A stretch of DNA of 64,000 bases from JAKFWF01 sp031429105 (lineage in GTDB: Bacteria; Pseudomonadota; Alphaproteobacteria; Rhizobiales; Hyphomicrobiaceae): contig JANOYV010000100.1 in the NCBI GenBank assembly GCA_031429105.1, positions 1 to 64,000 on the forward strand, in the 5' to 3' direction. The stretch's first letter is position 1, and each line of letters starts with the position of its first letter. Shown here piece after piece: positions 18,920 to 26,957 of the stretch. A program made the translations under genes and the position numbers. Under the pieces are notes generated by a model. The model saw nothing but the letters and a program-made list of their open reading frames with translations, was not told the origin of the DNA and did no database searches.

Positions 18920-20473
18920 ATGGGTGATTTACCATCAGATCTGCCGCCAGCACCGACCGTTCGCCGTGGTCGCGAGGCCCGTAAAGCTGCCCGACTGCTG
19001 CGCGGCGCGGCATCGATCCCCTACATCACACGCGGCATCCCGCCGACCGACCTGTTGAGCCTCGAAACCATCGAAATCATCGAGGCCAACGCCGAGACAA
19101 TACTGCAAGAGATCGGCATCGAATTTCGCGACTACCCGAAAGCACATACCCTGTTCAAAGCGGCCGGCGCCGACAGCAATGGCACCCGCATCCGCTTTCC
19201 GAAAGGGCTCGCTAGGTCTCTATGTAAGACGGCGCCTGCCGCCTACACCCAGCATGCCCGCAACCCGGCACGCAGTGTCGAGATCGGCGGCAAAAATACT
19301 GTGTTCGCCCCGGTCTACGGCTCGCCGTTCGTGCACGACATCGACAAGGGCCGCCGCTACGGCACCATCGAAGACTTCCAGAACTTCGTGAAGCTCGCCT
19401 ATTCATCGCCGTGGATGCACCACTCAGGGGGCACCGTCTGCGAGCCGGTTGATGTGCCGGTCAACAAGCGCCATCTCGATATGATGTACGCGCACATGGC
19501 GTATTCCGATAAGCCGTTCATGGGCTCGGTTACGCTTGCAGAACGCGCGGCTGACACGGTGGCGATGTGCGAGATTTTGTTCGGCAAAGACTTCATCCAG
19601 TCGAACACGGTTTGCACCAGCCTGATCAACGCCAACTCGCCGATGGTGTGGGATTCAATCATGCTGGGCGCGGCGGAGGCCTATGCCGCCAATAACCAGG
19701 CCTCGATCATCACCCCGTTTATTTTATCCGGCGCAATGAGCCCGGTGACGGTTGCTGCAACGCTGTCCCAAGTGTTGGCAGAAGTTATGACCGGCGTTGC
19801 CTTCACGCAGCTGATCAGACCCCGATCACCGGCGATCTTCGGCACATTCGTATCGACGATATCGATGCAATCGGGCGCACCGACGTTCGGTACGCCGGAA
19901 GCTTCGCATGCGATCTTCGGGGCAGCCCAACTCGCACGCCGCATGAACCTGCCATTCCGCACCGGTGGATCGTTGTGCGCTTCGAAACGCCCAGATGCGC
20001 AGGCCGCCTACGAGAGCGCCAACACGCTGATGCCGACGATCATGGCCGGCACCAACTTCGTCCTGCACGCGGCCGGTTGGATGGAGGGCGGGCTCGCCTC
20101 ATCGTATGAAAAATTCGTAATGGACTGCGACCAGCTCGGCGCCATGCACAATTTCTGCCAAGCGGTCGATATCACCGAGAACGGCCAAGGCATGTCGGCC
20201 CTGCGCGAAGTCTCGCCTGGCGGGCACTTCCTCGGCTGTGCGCACACTCAGGCGAATTTCGAGAACGCCTTCTACCGCTTCGAATTGCACGACAACAACT
20301 CGGTCGAGCAGTGGGAGGCGGAAGGCGCCAAGGAAATGCACGTCCGCGCCAACGCCAAGTGGAAGAAGATGCTCGCCGACTATCAGCAGCCGACACTCGA
20401 CGCTGGCGTGGATGAGGCGTTGAAGGAATTCATCGCGAAGAAGAAAGCGTCGATGCCGGATGCGACGCATTGA
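18920..20473 (+). CDS. Trimethylamine/betaine methyltransferase (MttB, COG5598) family protein, non-pyrrolysine type
   Basis: 517 residues from the ATG at 18920, which has AAGGGG nine bases upstream; an ATG seven codons earlier is also possible. The protein matches the MttB superfamily along its length, e.g. ETILQEIGIEFRDYPKAHTL, SSPWMHHSGGTVCEPVDVP and the C-terminal GGHFLGCAHTQANFENAFY. The reading frame has no in-frame TAG, so it lacks the pyrrolysine of true trimethylamine methyltransferases and is closer to the MtgB-type branch acting on quaternary amines such as glycine betaine. No corrinoid protein or reactivase gene is nearby. The GlxA-type regulator upstream supports a betaine-type substrate. 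Confidence 0.9.
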   Translation: MGDLPSDLPPAPTVRRGREARKAARLLRGAASIPYITRGIPPTDLLSLETIEIIEANAETILQEIGIEFRDYPKAHTLFKAAGADSNGTRIRFPKGLARSLCKTAPAAYTQHARNPARSVEIGGKNTVFAPVYGSPFVHDIDKGRRYGTIEDFQNFVKLAYSSPWMHHSGGTVCEPVDVPVNKRHLDMMYAHMAYSDKPFMGSVTLAERAADTVAMCEILFGKDFIQSNTVCTSLINANSPMVWDSIMLGAAEAYAANNQASIITPFILSGAMSPVTVAATLSQVLAEVMTGVAFTQLIRPRSPAIFGTFVSTISMQSGAPTFGTPEASHAIFGAAQLARRMNLPFRTGGSLCASKRPDAQAAYESANTLMPTIMAGTNFVLHAAGWMEGGLASSYEKFVMDCDQLGAMHNFCQAVDITENGQGMSALREVSPGGHFLGCAHTQANFENAFYRFELHDNNSVEQWEAEGAKEMHVRANAKWKKMLADYQQPTLDAGVDEALKEFIAKKKASMPDATH

Positions 20474-20644
20474 GGCCCTAACCTGCACTGGCCTAGATAA
20501 AATGGTGCTATCGTCCAGGTCCGTAACTCAGCCCATTGAATTCTCAAATTCTCATTGGCCAGAGTGACGCAAACTGGAAGTGTGCTAGCCTTCCTGGGCA
20601 AGGGACGGGCTGGTCCAATACTGAGGGCTTTTTCGGGGTACGAT

Positions 20645-21616
20645 ATGAAGCGGCGGCAGTTCATCCAGCTGGTCGGCAGTGCGACAATCACATGGCCCTG
20701 CACGTCGAATGCGCAGCAACCACAAAAGCCACGACGCCTGGCGTTCGTCCATTCCGGCATCCCGGCGTCGAAGCTCATCGAGACCGGCGGCACATTCTGG
20801 GTGCGACGGTTCTATGAGGAGTTGCGAGCACTCGGATTTAGCGAGGGAAACAATCTCGTAGTCGAGCGGTTTTCGGCCGAGGGTAGTTCCAGTCGCTTTG
20901 CTGCTGTTGCGGCCGAGGTCGTGAGCCGCAATCCGGAAGTCATTGTAACCAACCACAATGCGCTTACCAAGGCATTCCTGACCGCGACCACCACGATCCC
21001 GATCGTCGCGATCACGACCGACCCGGTCTCGTCCGGTCTGGTTTCCAATCTGGCGCGCCCGGGGGGAAATCTGACGGGGGTTAGCGTTCTTGCCGGCAGC
21101 GGCATCTTTGCCAAGCGCCTGCAAATTTTGAAGGAAGTTCTTCCGGCGGCGACCAGGATCACATACCTCCAATCTTCAGGCGTCGAAGCCGAAGCATCGG
21201 GCCATGCTGTGACGGGCAAGCTGATCCCAGAAGCGACAGAAGCACAAATTCGTGGCGCGTTTGCCGAGATGACCGAACAAAAGGTGGATGCAGCCATTGT
21301 ATCCGATGGCGGCAGTTTCGTGGCGCAGCGTGCCTTGCTCGTCGAATTAGCAGCGAAGCACCGCTTGCCTACGATGTATCCCTATCGCGAGTACGTGGAG
21401 CTAGGCGGTCTCATGGCCTATTCGCCCGACCAAAACGAACTCGCCAAGCGGATGGCGAGTGATGTGCATCAGATTTTGAACGGGGCCAAGCCGGGGGACA
21501 TCCCGTATTATCAGCCGACCAATTGGGGCCTGGTGATCAACCTGAAGGCTGCCCAGGCACTTGGACTCACGATTCCGCAGACCCTGCTCACCCAGGCCGA
21601 CGAGGTAATCGAATGA
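20645..21616 (+). CDS. ABC transporter substrate-binding protein (ABC_sub_bind family), Tat-type signal, copy 1
   Basis: 323 residues. The N-terminus MKRRQFIQLVGSATITW is a twin-arginine-like export signal ending before AQQ. The mature part has the family's repeated features: EGSSSRFAAVAAEVVSRNPE, TTTIPIVAITTDPVSSGLV, LARPGGNLTGVSVL and the C-terminal TLLTQADEVIE. Such proteins bind small ligands in the periplasm and are greatly expanded in Bradyrhizobium-like genomes, often as orphans. No permease or ATPase gene is nearby. Its stop overlaps the start of a paralogous second copy in ATGA. Confidence 0.88.
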   Translation: MKRRQFIQLVGSATITWPCTSNAQQPQKPRRLAFVHSGIPASKLIETGGTFWVRRFYEELRALGFSEGNNLVVERFSAEGSSSRFAAVAAEVVSRNPEVIVTNHNALTKAFLTATTTIPIVAITTDPVSSGLVSNLARPGGNLTGVSVLAGSGIFAKRLQILKEVLPAATRITYLQSSGVEAEASGHAVTGKLIPEATEAQIRGAFAEMTEQKVDAAIVSDGGSFVAQRALLVELAAKHRLPTMYPYREYVELGGLMAYSPDQNELAKRMASDVHQILNGAKPGDIPYYQPTNWGLVINLKAAQALGLTIPQTLLTQADEVIE

Positions 21617-22584
21617 AGCGTCGGGATTTCATCGCGGGCGTGGGTGGCGCGGCGGCGGCTTTGCCGCTAAACGTCCGCGCGCAACAGAAGTCGAAGGCGG
21701 TCGTCGGTTACCTCGCCAGCACCTTGGAGGCTGAGGCTGGAGCGCAGTTAGTTGGTATCCGGTTGGGATTGGCTGACACCGGCTATCTCGAGGGGCAGAA
21801 CCTCAGCATCGAAGTTTGCGCCGCAAAAGGCGACTATGACCGGTTGCCGGCGTTGGCCGCCGAACTCGTTGCCGCCAAAGTCGATCTAATTATTGCGCAG
21901 GCGCCGCCGGCTGCCCAAGCGGCGAAAGCAGCCACCGCGACGATCCCGATCGTCTTCGGCGTCGGCAGTGATCCGGTCGCGTCTGGCCTAGTCGCCAGTT
22001 TGGCCAGGCCGGGCGGCAATCTGACCGGCGTCACGCTGCTCAATTCTGATCTTATGGCGAAACGGTTCGACCTTATTTCCGAGCTGGCTCCCAAGTCCAC
22101 GCGGTTCGCACTGCTCGTCAATCCGAACACGCCAAATCCCTGGATCAGCAGCGTGCAGGATGCAGCGACCAAGAAAGGAGGACAACTCCAGATCCTGAAG
22201 GCCGCGACGCCTGCCGAGGTCGATGCTGCCTTTGCGGCAATGTTGCAGCTACGGACCGAAGCGCTGCTCATCGGCGAGGATACGTTCCTGGCGACACGGC
22301 CGCAAATCGCAGAGCTGGCTTTGCGCCATTCCCTCCCCACTGTCGGACTTCTGCGGAGTTTTGCTGAGATCGGCGGCCTCGTCAGCTACGGTACGAACCT
22401 GAAGGATGCCTACCGCCAGATCGGCGTCTATGCCGGGCAAATTCTCAAGGGCGCCAAGCCCACCGATTTGCCGGTGCAGCGACCGGTGAAGTTCGAGCTG
22501 GTGATCAACCTCAAGACCGCGAAGGCACTTGGCCTCACGATCCCACTGCCGTTGCTCGCACAAGCCGAAGAGGTGATCGAATGA
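21613..22584 (+). CDS. ABC transporter substrate-binding protein (ABC_sub_bind family), Tat-type signal, copy 2
   Basis: 323 residues, exactly as long as copy 1. It begins MKRRDFIAGVGGAAAALPL (twin-arginine signal) and shares TIPIVFGVGSDPVASGLVAS, LARPGGNLTGVTLL and the terminal PLLAQAEEVIE with the upstream paralogue. The start overlaps the preceding stop by four bases, so the pair is translationally coupled and arose by tandem duplication. Transport components are absent. A toxin-antitoxin pair on the opposite strand begins only 13 bases after its stop. Confidence 0.88.
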   Translation: MKRRDFIAGVGGAAAALPLNVRAQQKSKAVVGYLASTLEAEAGAQLVGIRLGLADTGYLEGQNLSIEVCAAKGDYDRLPALAAELVAAKVDLIIAQAPPAAQAAKAATATIPIVFGVGSDPVASGLVASLARPGGNLTGVTLLNSDLMAKRFDLISELAPKSTRFALLVNPNTPNPWISSVQDAATKKGGQLQILKAATPAEVDAAFAAMLQLRTEALLIGEDTFLATRPQIAELALRHSLPTVGLLRSFAEIGGLVSYGTNLKDAYRQIGVYAGQILKGAKPTDLPVQRPVKFELVINLKTAKALGLTIPLPLLAQAEEVIE

Positions 22585-22597
22585 GGCAGACACATTC

Positions 22598-23047
22598 TCA
22601 ACGATCAACAGATCCCCAAGGATTGAACAACGGCAACTTCAGGACCTTGAAATCCGCTGTGTTGCGCGTTGCGAGAGTGAGGTCATGCCGCTCGGCGGTG
22701 GCTGCAATGAGCGCGTCGATGGCCTCGATTTCGTGCCCCGCCTGTTTCGAACGAACCAGAGTTGCGCCCCACAGCAGGCCGACCGCCGCATCGACGGGCA
22801 GGATGCGGCCCTCAAATCGCGGGATGAGTTCATTGAGCAGCCACTCGCGCGACCGCCGCTGCTTTTTGCCGGCGCGCATGGCTTCGACGCCGCGGCTGAT
22901 TTCGGCGAGCGTTGCCACGCTCAGGAACAGCCGATCCTCATCGGCGGCAGCGAGCCAAACCATGACATTCGGGTCGGGGGACGGTCGTGTGGCCTCCGAG
23001 ATTACGTTGGTATCGAGTAGAAACCCGCCGCTAGCCGAGGTCGACAT
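22598..23047 (-). CDS. VapC/FitB-type PIN-domain toxin
   Basis: 149 residues from the ATG at 23047. PIN-domain acidic residues are visible in GGFLLDTNVISEATRPSP (first Asp), VATLAEISRG (Glu) and EAIDALIAATAERHDLTLATRNTADF (third and fourth acidic/Asn positions). FLLDTNVISE is typical of the FitB/VapC branch. PIN toxins are magnesium-dependent RNases that stop translation. The start overlaps the antitoxin gene's end by 17 bases, the classic antitoxin-first order. An upstream in-frame extension to 23215 runs through the antitoxin gene and is rejected. Confidence 0.9.
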   Translation of the reverse strand: MSTSASGGFLLDTNVISEATRPSPDPNVMVWLAAADEDRLFLSVATLAEISRGVEAMRAGKKQRRSREWLLNELIPRFEGRILPVDAAVGLLWGATLVRSKQAGHEIEAIDALIAATAERHDLTLATRNTADFKVLKLPLFNPWGSVDR

Positions 23048-23282
23048 CACGCAGCCGCCCTTTGATGCGCTTCGTTTCCACACCTGCGTCCCGCAACGGC
23101 GAGGCTGCGAGGAATTCGGCGAGCGTTCCCTTGCGTTCGGTGCGACGCTTCCACTCGTCCGCGGCAACGACGACGACGGCGGTCCGGCCGTTGCGCGTGA
23201 TCGTCTGCGGCTCACCCGCCATCGCCCGCTCGATCACCTCGCTCAGCCGAGCCTTGGCTCGGGCGACGGTCCAGTCTTCCAT
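23031..23282 (-). CDS. Phd/YefM-type antitoxin
   Basis: 83 residues. MEDWTVARAKARLSEVIERA, followed by GEPQTITRNGRTAVVVVAADEW, is the prevent-host-death/YefM antitoxin fold. Its N-terminal half binds the operator and its C-terminal tail (LAEFLAASPLRDAGVETKRI) wraps the toxin. It precedes and overlaps the PIN toxin gene by 17 bases. Antitoxins of this type normally repress their own promoter. The AT-rich stretch at 23300-23340, just upstream, contains TGACCACTATAGTCAT, a palindrome-like candidate operator at about 23308-23323. Confidence 0.9.
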   Translation of the reverse strand: MEDWTVARAKARLSEVIERAMAGEPQTITRNGRTAVVVVAADEWKRRTERKGTLAEFLAASPLRDAGVETKRIKGRLRDVDLG

Positions 23283-23350
23283 TGCGCAATCCCGACGATG
23301 ACCAATATGACCACTATAGTCATTTTTTCTTCAATCGTCAAGAATTGCCA

Positions 23351-23425
23351 GCCAGCTCGCCCAGGCCGACAAGGTGATTGAATGAAACGGCGGGGTTCAT
23401 CGTGGGGGTGAAGGGGTCGGCGCGG
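23351..23425 (+). pseudogene. Remnant of a third tandem substrate-binding-protein gene pair (3' end plus 5' end)
   Basis: The sequence reads Q-L-A-Q-A-D-K-V-I-E-stop, nearly identical to the ends of the two intact copies (LLTQADEVIE, LLAQAEEVIE). In the same ATGA overlap it starts ATGAAACGGCGGGGTTCATC. That aligns with the MKRRDFIAGV start of copy 2 but has lost a base, so the frame breaks after MKRR. Only about 11 codons of one copy's end and about 14 of the next copy's start survive. The array once held more copies; the toxin-antitoxin genes now occupy the gap. Confidence 0.75.
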
Positions 23426-23504
23426 CATCTACAAAGTTCGGCCGAGTATTCAGCGCTCGATCACGAGCATGGTCGAACACGTCGGCGGCCTGTAGGATGG
23501 CGCT

Positions 23505-24560
23505 ATGAACCATCGCGCAGTTATCCTCGCCTTGCTCTCTGCCGGGTTATTTGGCGTCTCTACACCCGCCGCTAAATTACTCCTAGGCAGCATCGATCCA
23601 ATGGTGCTTGCCGGCCTGCTCTATTGCGGTGCCGGCCTCGGAATAGCGTTGCTACGGCGGATTGCTCGTCCGCTGTTTGTCGCCACGATTGCGACCGAGA
23701 CGCCGCTCAAGTCAGTCGATGTACCTTGGCTCGCAGGTGCGATCGTGGCGGGGGGTATCATTGGCCCCGTCCTCTTGATGATCGGGCTTGCACGCACCGA
23801 CGCAGCCAGCGCATCGTTACTGCTAACACTGGAGGGCGTCGCGACGGCGCTTTTGGCTTGGTTCGTGTTTCATGAAAACTTCGACCGTCGCATTGCGTTC
23901 GGGATGGTTTGCCTGGTGGCGGGTGCCGCAGTTCTATCGTGGTCGGGAACACCGTCGCTGTCCGGTCTTTTAGGACCAGTTGCAATCGTGGGCGCGTGCA
24001 TCGCCTGGGGGCTCGATAACAATCTCACCCGCAAGGTCTCGCTCGCCGATCCCCTGCAGATTGTCGAGTTGAAAGGCCTGATTGCAGGGCCGGTCAACCT
24101 CGCACTCGGCTTATGGGCCGGCGCTTCAATGCCAGCGTGGTCACCGATGCTAATGGCTGGCTTCGTCGGCTTTCTCGGATACGGCGTCAGCTTAGCGCTA
24201 TTCGTGGTCGCACTTCGCCATCTCGGCACTGCGCGAACAGGCGCTTATTTTGCAACAGCTCCATTTCTCGGCACTGTGGTGGCAATTCTATTCTTGCATG
24301 AAGCCGTGACGGTTCAGCTGTTGGTGGCGGGCCTGCTAATGGCAATTGGCGTATGGCTTCACCTAACTGAAGACCACGACCACGAGCATGAACATGAGCC
24401 GATGATGCATGAGCATTCGCACACGCATGATGCCCACCATCAACACTCACATGATGCAACTGAAACGCCCGGCGAGCCGCACTCGCATCCGCACAAGCAT
24501 GAACGTATGCGGCACAGTCATCCGCATGTCCCTGACATGCATCATGCGCATCGGCACTGA
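23505..24560 (+). CDS. DMT family (EamA) transporter with histidine-rich C-terminal tail
   Basis: 351 residues. About ten hydrophobic helices span residues 1-285, in two EamA repeats (AVILALLSAGLFGVSTPAAK; VAIVGACIAWGLDNNLTRKV). From about residue 286 the protein ends in a cytosolic or periplasmic tail of some 65 residues with about two dozen histidines, in patterns such as HDHEHEHEP and HSHTHDAHHQHSH. Plain EamA proteins carry small metabolites or amino acids; a His-rich tail is usual in metal carriers and suggests nickel, cobalt, zinc or copper binding. The metal and direction of transport are inferred, not shown. Confidence 0.9.
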   Translation: MNHRAVILALLSAGLFGVSTPAAKLLLGSIDPMVLAGLLYCGAGLGIALLRRIARPLFVATIATETPLKSVDVPWLAGAIVAGGIIGPVLLMIGLARTDAASASLLLTLEGVATALLAWFVFHENFDRRIAFGMVCLVAGAAVLSWSGTPSLSGLLGPVAIVGACIAWGLDNNLTRKVSLADPLQIVELKGLIAGPVNLALGLWAGASMPAWSPMLMAGFVGFLGYGVSLALFVVALRHLGTARTGAYFATAPFLGTVVAILFLHEAVTVQLLVAGLLMAIGVWLHLTEDHDHEHEHEPMMHEHSHTHDAHHQHSHDATETPGEPHSHPHKHERMRHSHPHVPDMHHAHRH

Positions 24561-24629
24561 CGCACGCGACCGGTCTTCGGAACAGTTGCATGACAGCCCG
24601 CAAATCCAACCAACTCTGGCCACGGGACG

Positions 24630-26002
24630 CTACCCACCCAGTGCGATCAGCTTGGCCTTGTCGGTCAGGATGAACATTCGGCCCTGGGCGACGATGGGGG
24701 CGATGTAGACCGGGCCGCCGAGTTCCTGCGTCGAGATGACCTTACCGGTGGCAGCTTCAACCGCCGTCAACTGACCCTTGTTCGAGGCGAGCCACAGGTA
24801 ACCACCTGCGAGCGTTGGGCCAGACCACGTCGATGCGCCCGGTAGCTTCGTCGTCCACTGAATCTTGCCTTCACGGCGCGTGATCGCCAGCAACTGACCG
24901 GTGGTGTCGACGACGAACACACTTTCGCCTGCCACCATCGGCGTCTGTGTGCCCGGCACGTTGATCGACCATAGGCGCTCGCCGGTCTTTTGCTGGGTCG
25001 CAATCATACGGCCACCGTGGCCAACGGCGTAAACGATGCCTTGATCCATCGCAGGGCGGGCCGCGTCACTCATGCTGGCAATGGCCGACGCAGAACGCGT
25101 GCGTGCCAAACTCTCCTGCCAGACCTGCTGGCCGTCTGACACACGCAGAGCAACAATCTCACCCGATGGGTAAGGCACGACCACGATCTCACCTTCGATC
25201 GCGGGACTCGGATTTGAAATGATGCTGGTCTTCTCGGGCAAACCGCGGAAGCTCCAGACTTCATTGCCATCGGCACCGTTCAGGCAAACAAACCGACCCT
25301 CTGTGGTGGCAACGAATACACGATCACCAGCCGCCGTTGGTGACGCACGAACCGGCAACCGAGTGCTTTTTCCCATAGCTTTTTGCCGGACGACGCCTCT
25401 AAAGCCACCACGGTGCCGAAACCCGTCGCGGCATAGATCCGACCGTTATCGGCAGCAATGCCGCCGCCGTAGCCTTTTTCGCTCTTTTCCTTGTCGGGCG
25501 TCACATCAGCGCGCCAAATGGCGGAGCCGCCGGTCGCGGCAAACGCGCTGACACGAGCTGCTGCATCGAGCGTATAGACGCGGCCATCATAGACAATCGG
25601 ACTTGCCGTCAGCTTGCCCGATGACGATGATCCGGTGCCAGCGTCCGCACTCCAGGTTTGACGCACGGCGTTTGCCAGAACCAAGTGTCCCGGCGCGTTG
25701 TTGGCTTGCCCACCGGGCTGCGTCCAGCCTTCGTTGGCGCGCGCTGGCGGCAGCACGATCGGCTTGTCGGCACTGGCCAACTCGCCCGGCACTTTTTCTG
25801 CAGCCTGGATCACGGCTAACCGCGTACCGGGCAGAGGCTTTTGCTTTTCTGCAAATGGATTGAGATCGCCAATTTTGGGCATGCTCGGCAGACTGTCCGA
25901 ACAACCAGCCACCAACACTGCGGTTGCCAAACTCGCAAGGAGCATGGCAGCTCGGAGCGGCGGCTGGAAGCGGTTCGTCAGTGTCGTGCGCGTGTGGCCC
26001 AT
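24630..26002 (-). pseudogene. bamB: Outer membrane assembly lipoprotein BamB, interrupted by a one-base frameshift
   Basis: BamB is the beta-propeller lipoprotein of the BAM complex. The first frame (26002 to about 25367) starts with a lipoprotein signal and lipobox LVAGC, then PQQ-type blades. The second frame (about 25376 to 24630) carries the remaining blades and the expected C-terminus (MFILTDKAKLIALGG). They join at SGKKLWEK / STRLPVRASP. A run of five T at 25367-25371 would need six to restore one frame, giving about 457 residues, a usual BamB length. It follows the YfgM-like gene after 13 bases. Sequencing error, recent mutation or ribosomal slippage cannot be told apart here. Confidence 0.85.
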
Positions 26003-26015
26003 GGGGCTCCCTCGA

Positions 26016-26780
26016 TCACTTCTTCTTCTTTTCCTCGGCCGGTTTCACGACCTCTGGAACCTTGGCGGCATCTGCCTTCGGCGAAACGACCGCCGGTGCG
26101 GCCGGTGTCGCAACAGCGAGTTCAGCCGCCACAACCGAGGCCATCAAGACCTTGATTCGCTCAAGAATTGATGGCGGAACTTTGCGTTCTCCCATCAACA
26201 AATCGCTAAACTTGCGCGCTTGGTCGATTTGGCCAGCCTTCAGAGCTGCAACGGCCATCAATTCGCGTGCCGAAAACTTCCACGCATTGGCATTGTCAGT
26301 CAGACCGATGAGGCGATTCTGCATTTCAGTCCAGTCGGCCTGATCCAATCGCAACGACGCCGCTTGCAGACGGGCAAAATCGGCCAGGATCGAATCAGTC
26401 CCCGGCGCCTTAGAGAGCGCCTCATAGGTTGCAATCGCATCTTCGGTCTTGCCAGCCTTCACTGCAGCGGCAGCAATGCGGAGCTGCGAAAGGGTTGCGT
26501 ATCCGGCCGGACCGTCCTTCGCAATTTTGTCCAGTGCAGCGCGCGCCTCATCCGACTTGCCGCCAGCGAGCAACTGAGCCGCCGCGTCATAACTGGCACC
26601 CGATGCTTCAATCGCCTTGGTCTGTTGGCTCAAATAGAACTGGTAGCCGCCAACACCCAGGATGACGGCAAGCCCAGCGGCCAGGATGTATGTGCCGTAG
26701 TTCTTCCACAGCTTCGCGATCTGCTCGCGACGCATCTCCTCGTCGATCTCACGGAAAATCGTATCGTTGTTCTCGGCCAT
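26016..26780 (-). CDS. YfgM-like tetratricopeptide inner-membrane protein
   Basis: 254 residues. A cytoplasmic N-terminus (EIDEEMRREQIAKLWKNYGT) precedes one membrane helix (about residues 28-50), then a periplasmic all-helical TPR domain (TPR_21 family; ALDKIAKDGPAGYATLSQLR, AIATYEALSKAPGTDSILAD), and an Ala/Pro/Lys-rich tail. YfgM proteins link the Sec translocon to periplasmic chaperones. Its position directly upstream of bamB is the conserved alphaproteobacterial order, normally followed by der, which is missing here. Confidence 0.88.
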   Translation of the reverse strand: MAENNDTIFREIDEEMRREQIAKLWKNYGTYILAAGLAVILGVGGYQFYLSQQTKAIEASGASYDAAAQLLAGGKSDEARAALDKIAKDGPAGYATLSQLRIAAAAVKAGKTEDAIATYEALSKAPGTDSILADFARLQAASLRLDQADWTEMQNRLIGLTDNANAWKFSARELMAVAALKAGQIDQARKFSDLLMGERKVPPSILERIKVLMASVVAAELAVATPAAPAVVSPKADAAKVPEVVKPAEEKKKK

Positions 26781-26957
26781 GACTTTAACGCCTGCCCCTG
26801 CCAGTTGCCCAATCGAAATGCCATCGCCCGGGGTTCAGGCGATCACGCACACGTATGAGCGCTCAGACATAGTCATTTGCGGCCTCTCCGCAATCGGAAA
26901 GGCACGTTATTTCAGGCATTTTTACGGCTTTAGCGAACGTCGGTGAACGCGATCCAA

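Noticed and set aside
18920..20473. Pyrrolysine-containing trimethylamine methyltransferase
   Set aside because: No in-frame TAG within the gene, and no pylTSBCD genes in the window.
22581..23381. 266-residue plus-strand frame across the toxin-antitoxin genes
   Set aside because: It is antisense to a well-supported Phd/PIN pair and has no recognisable motifs.
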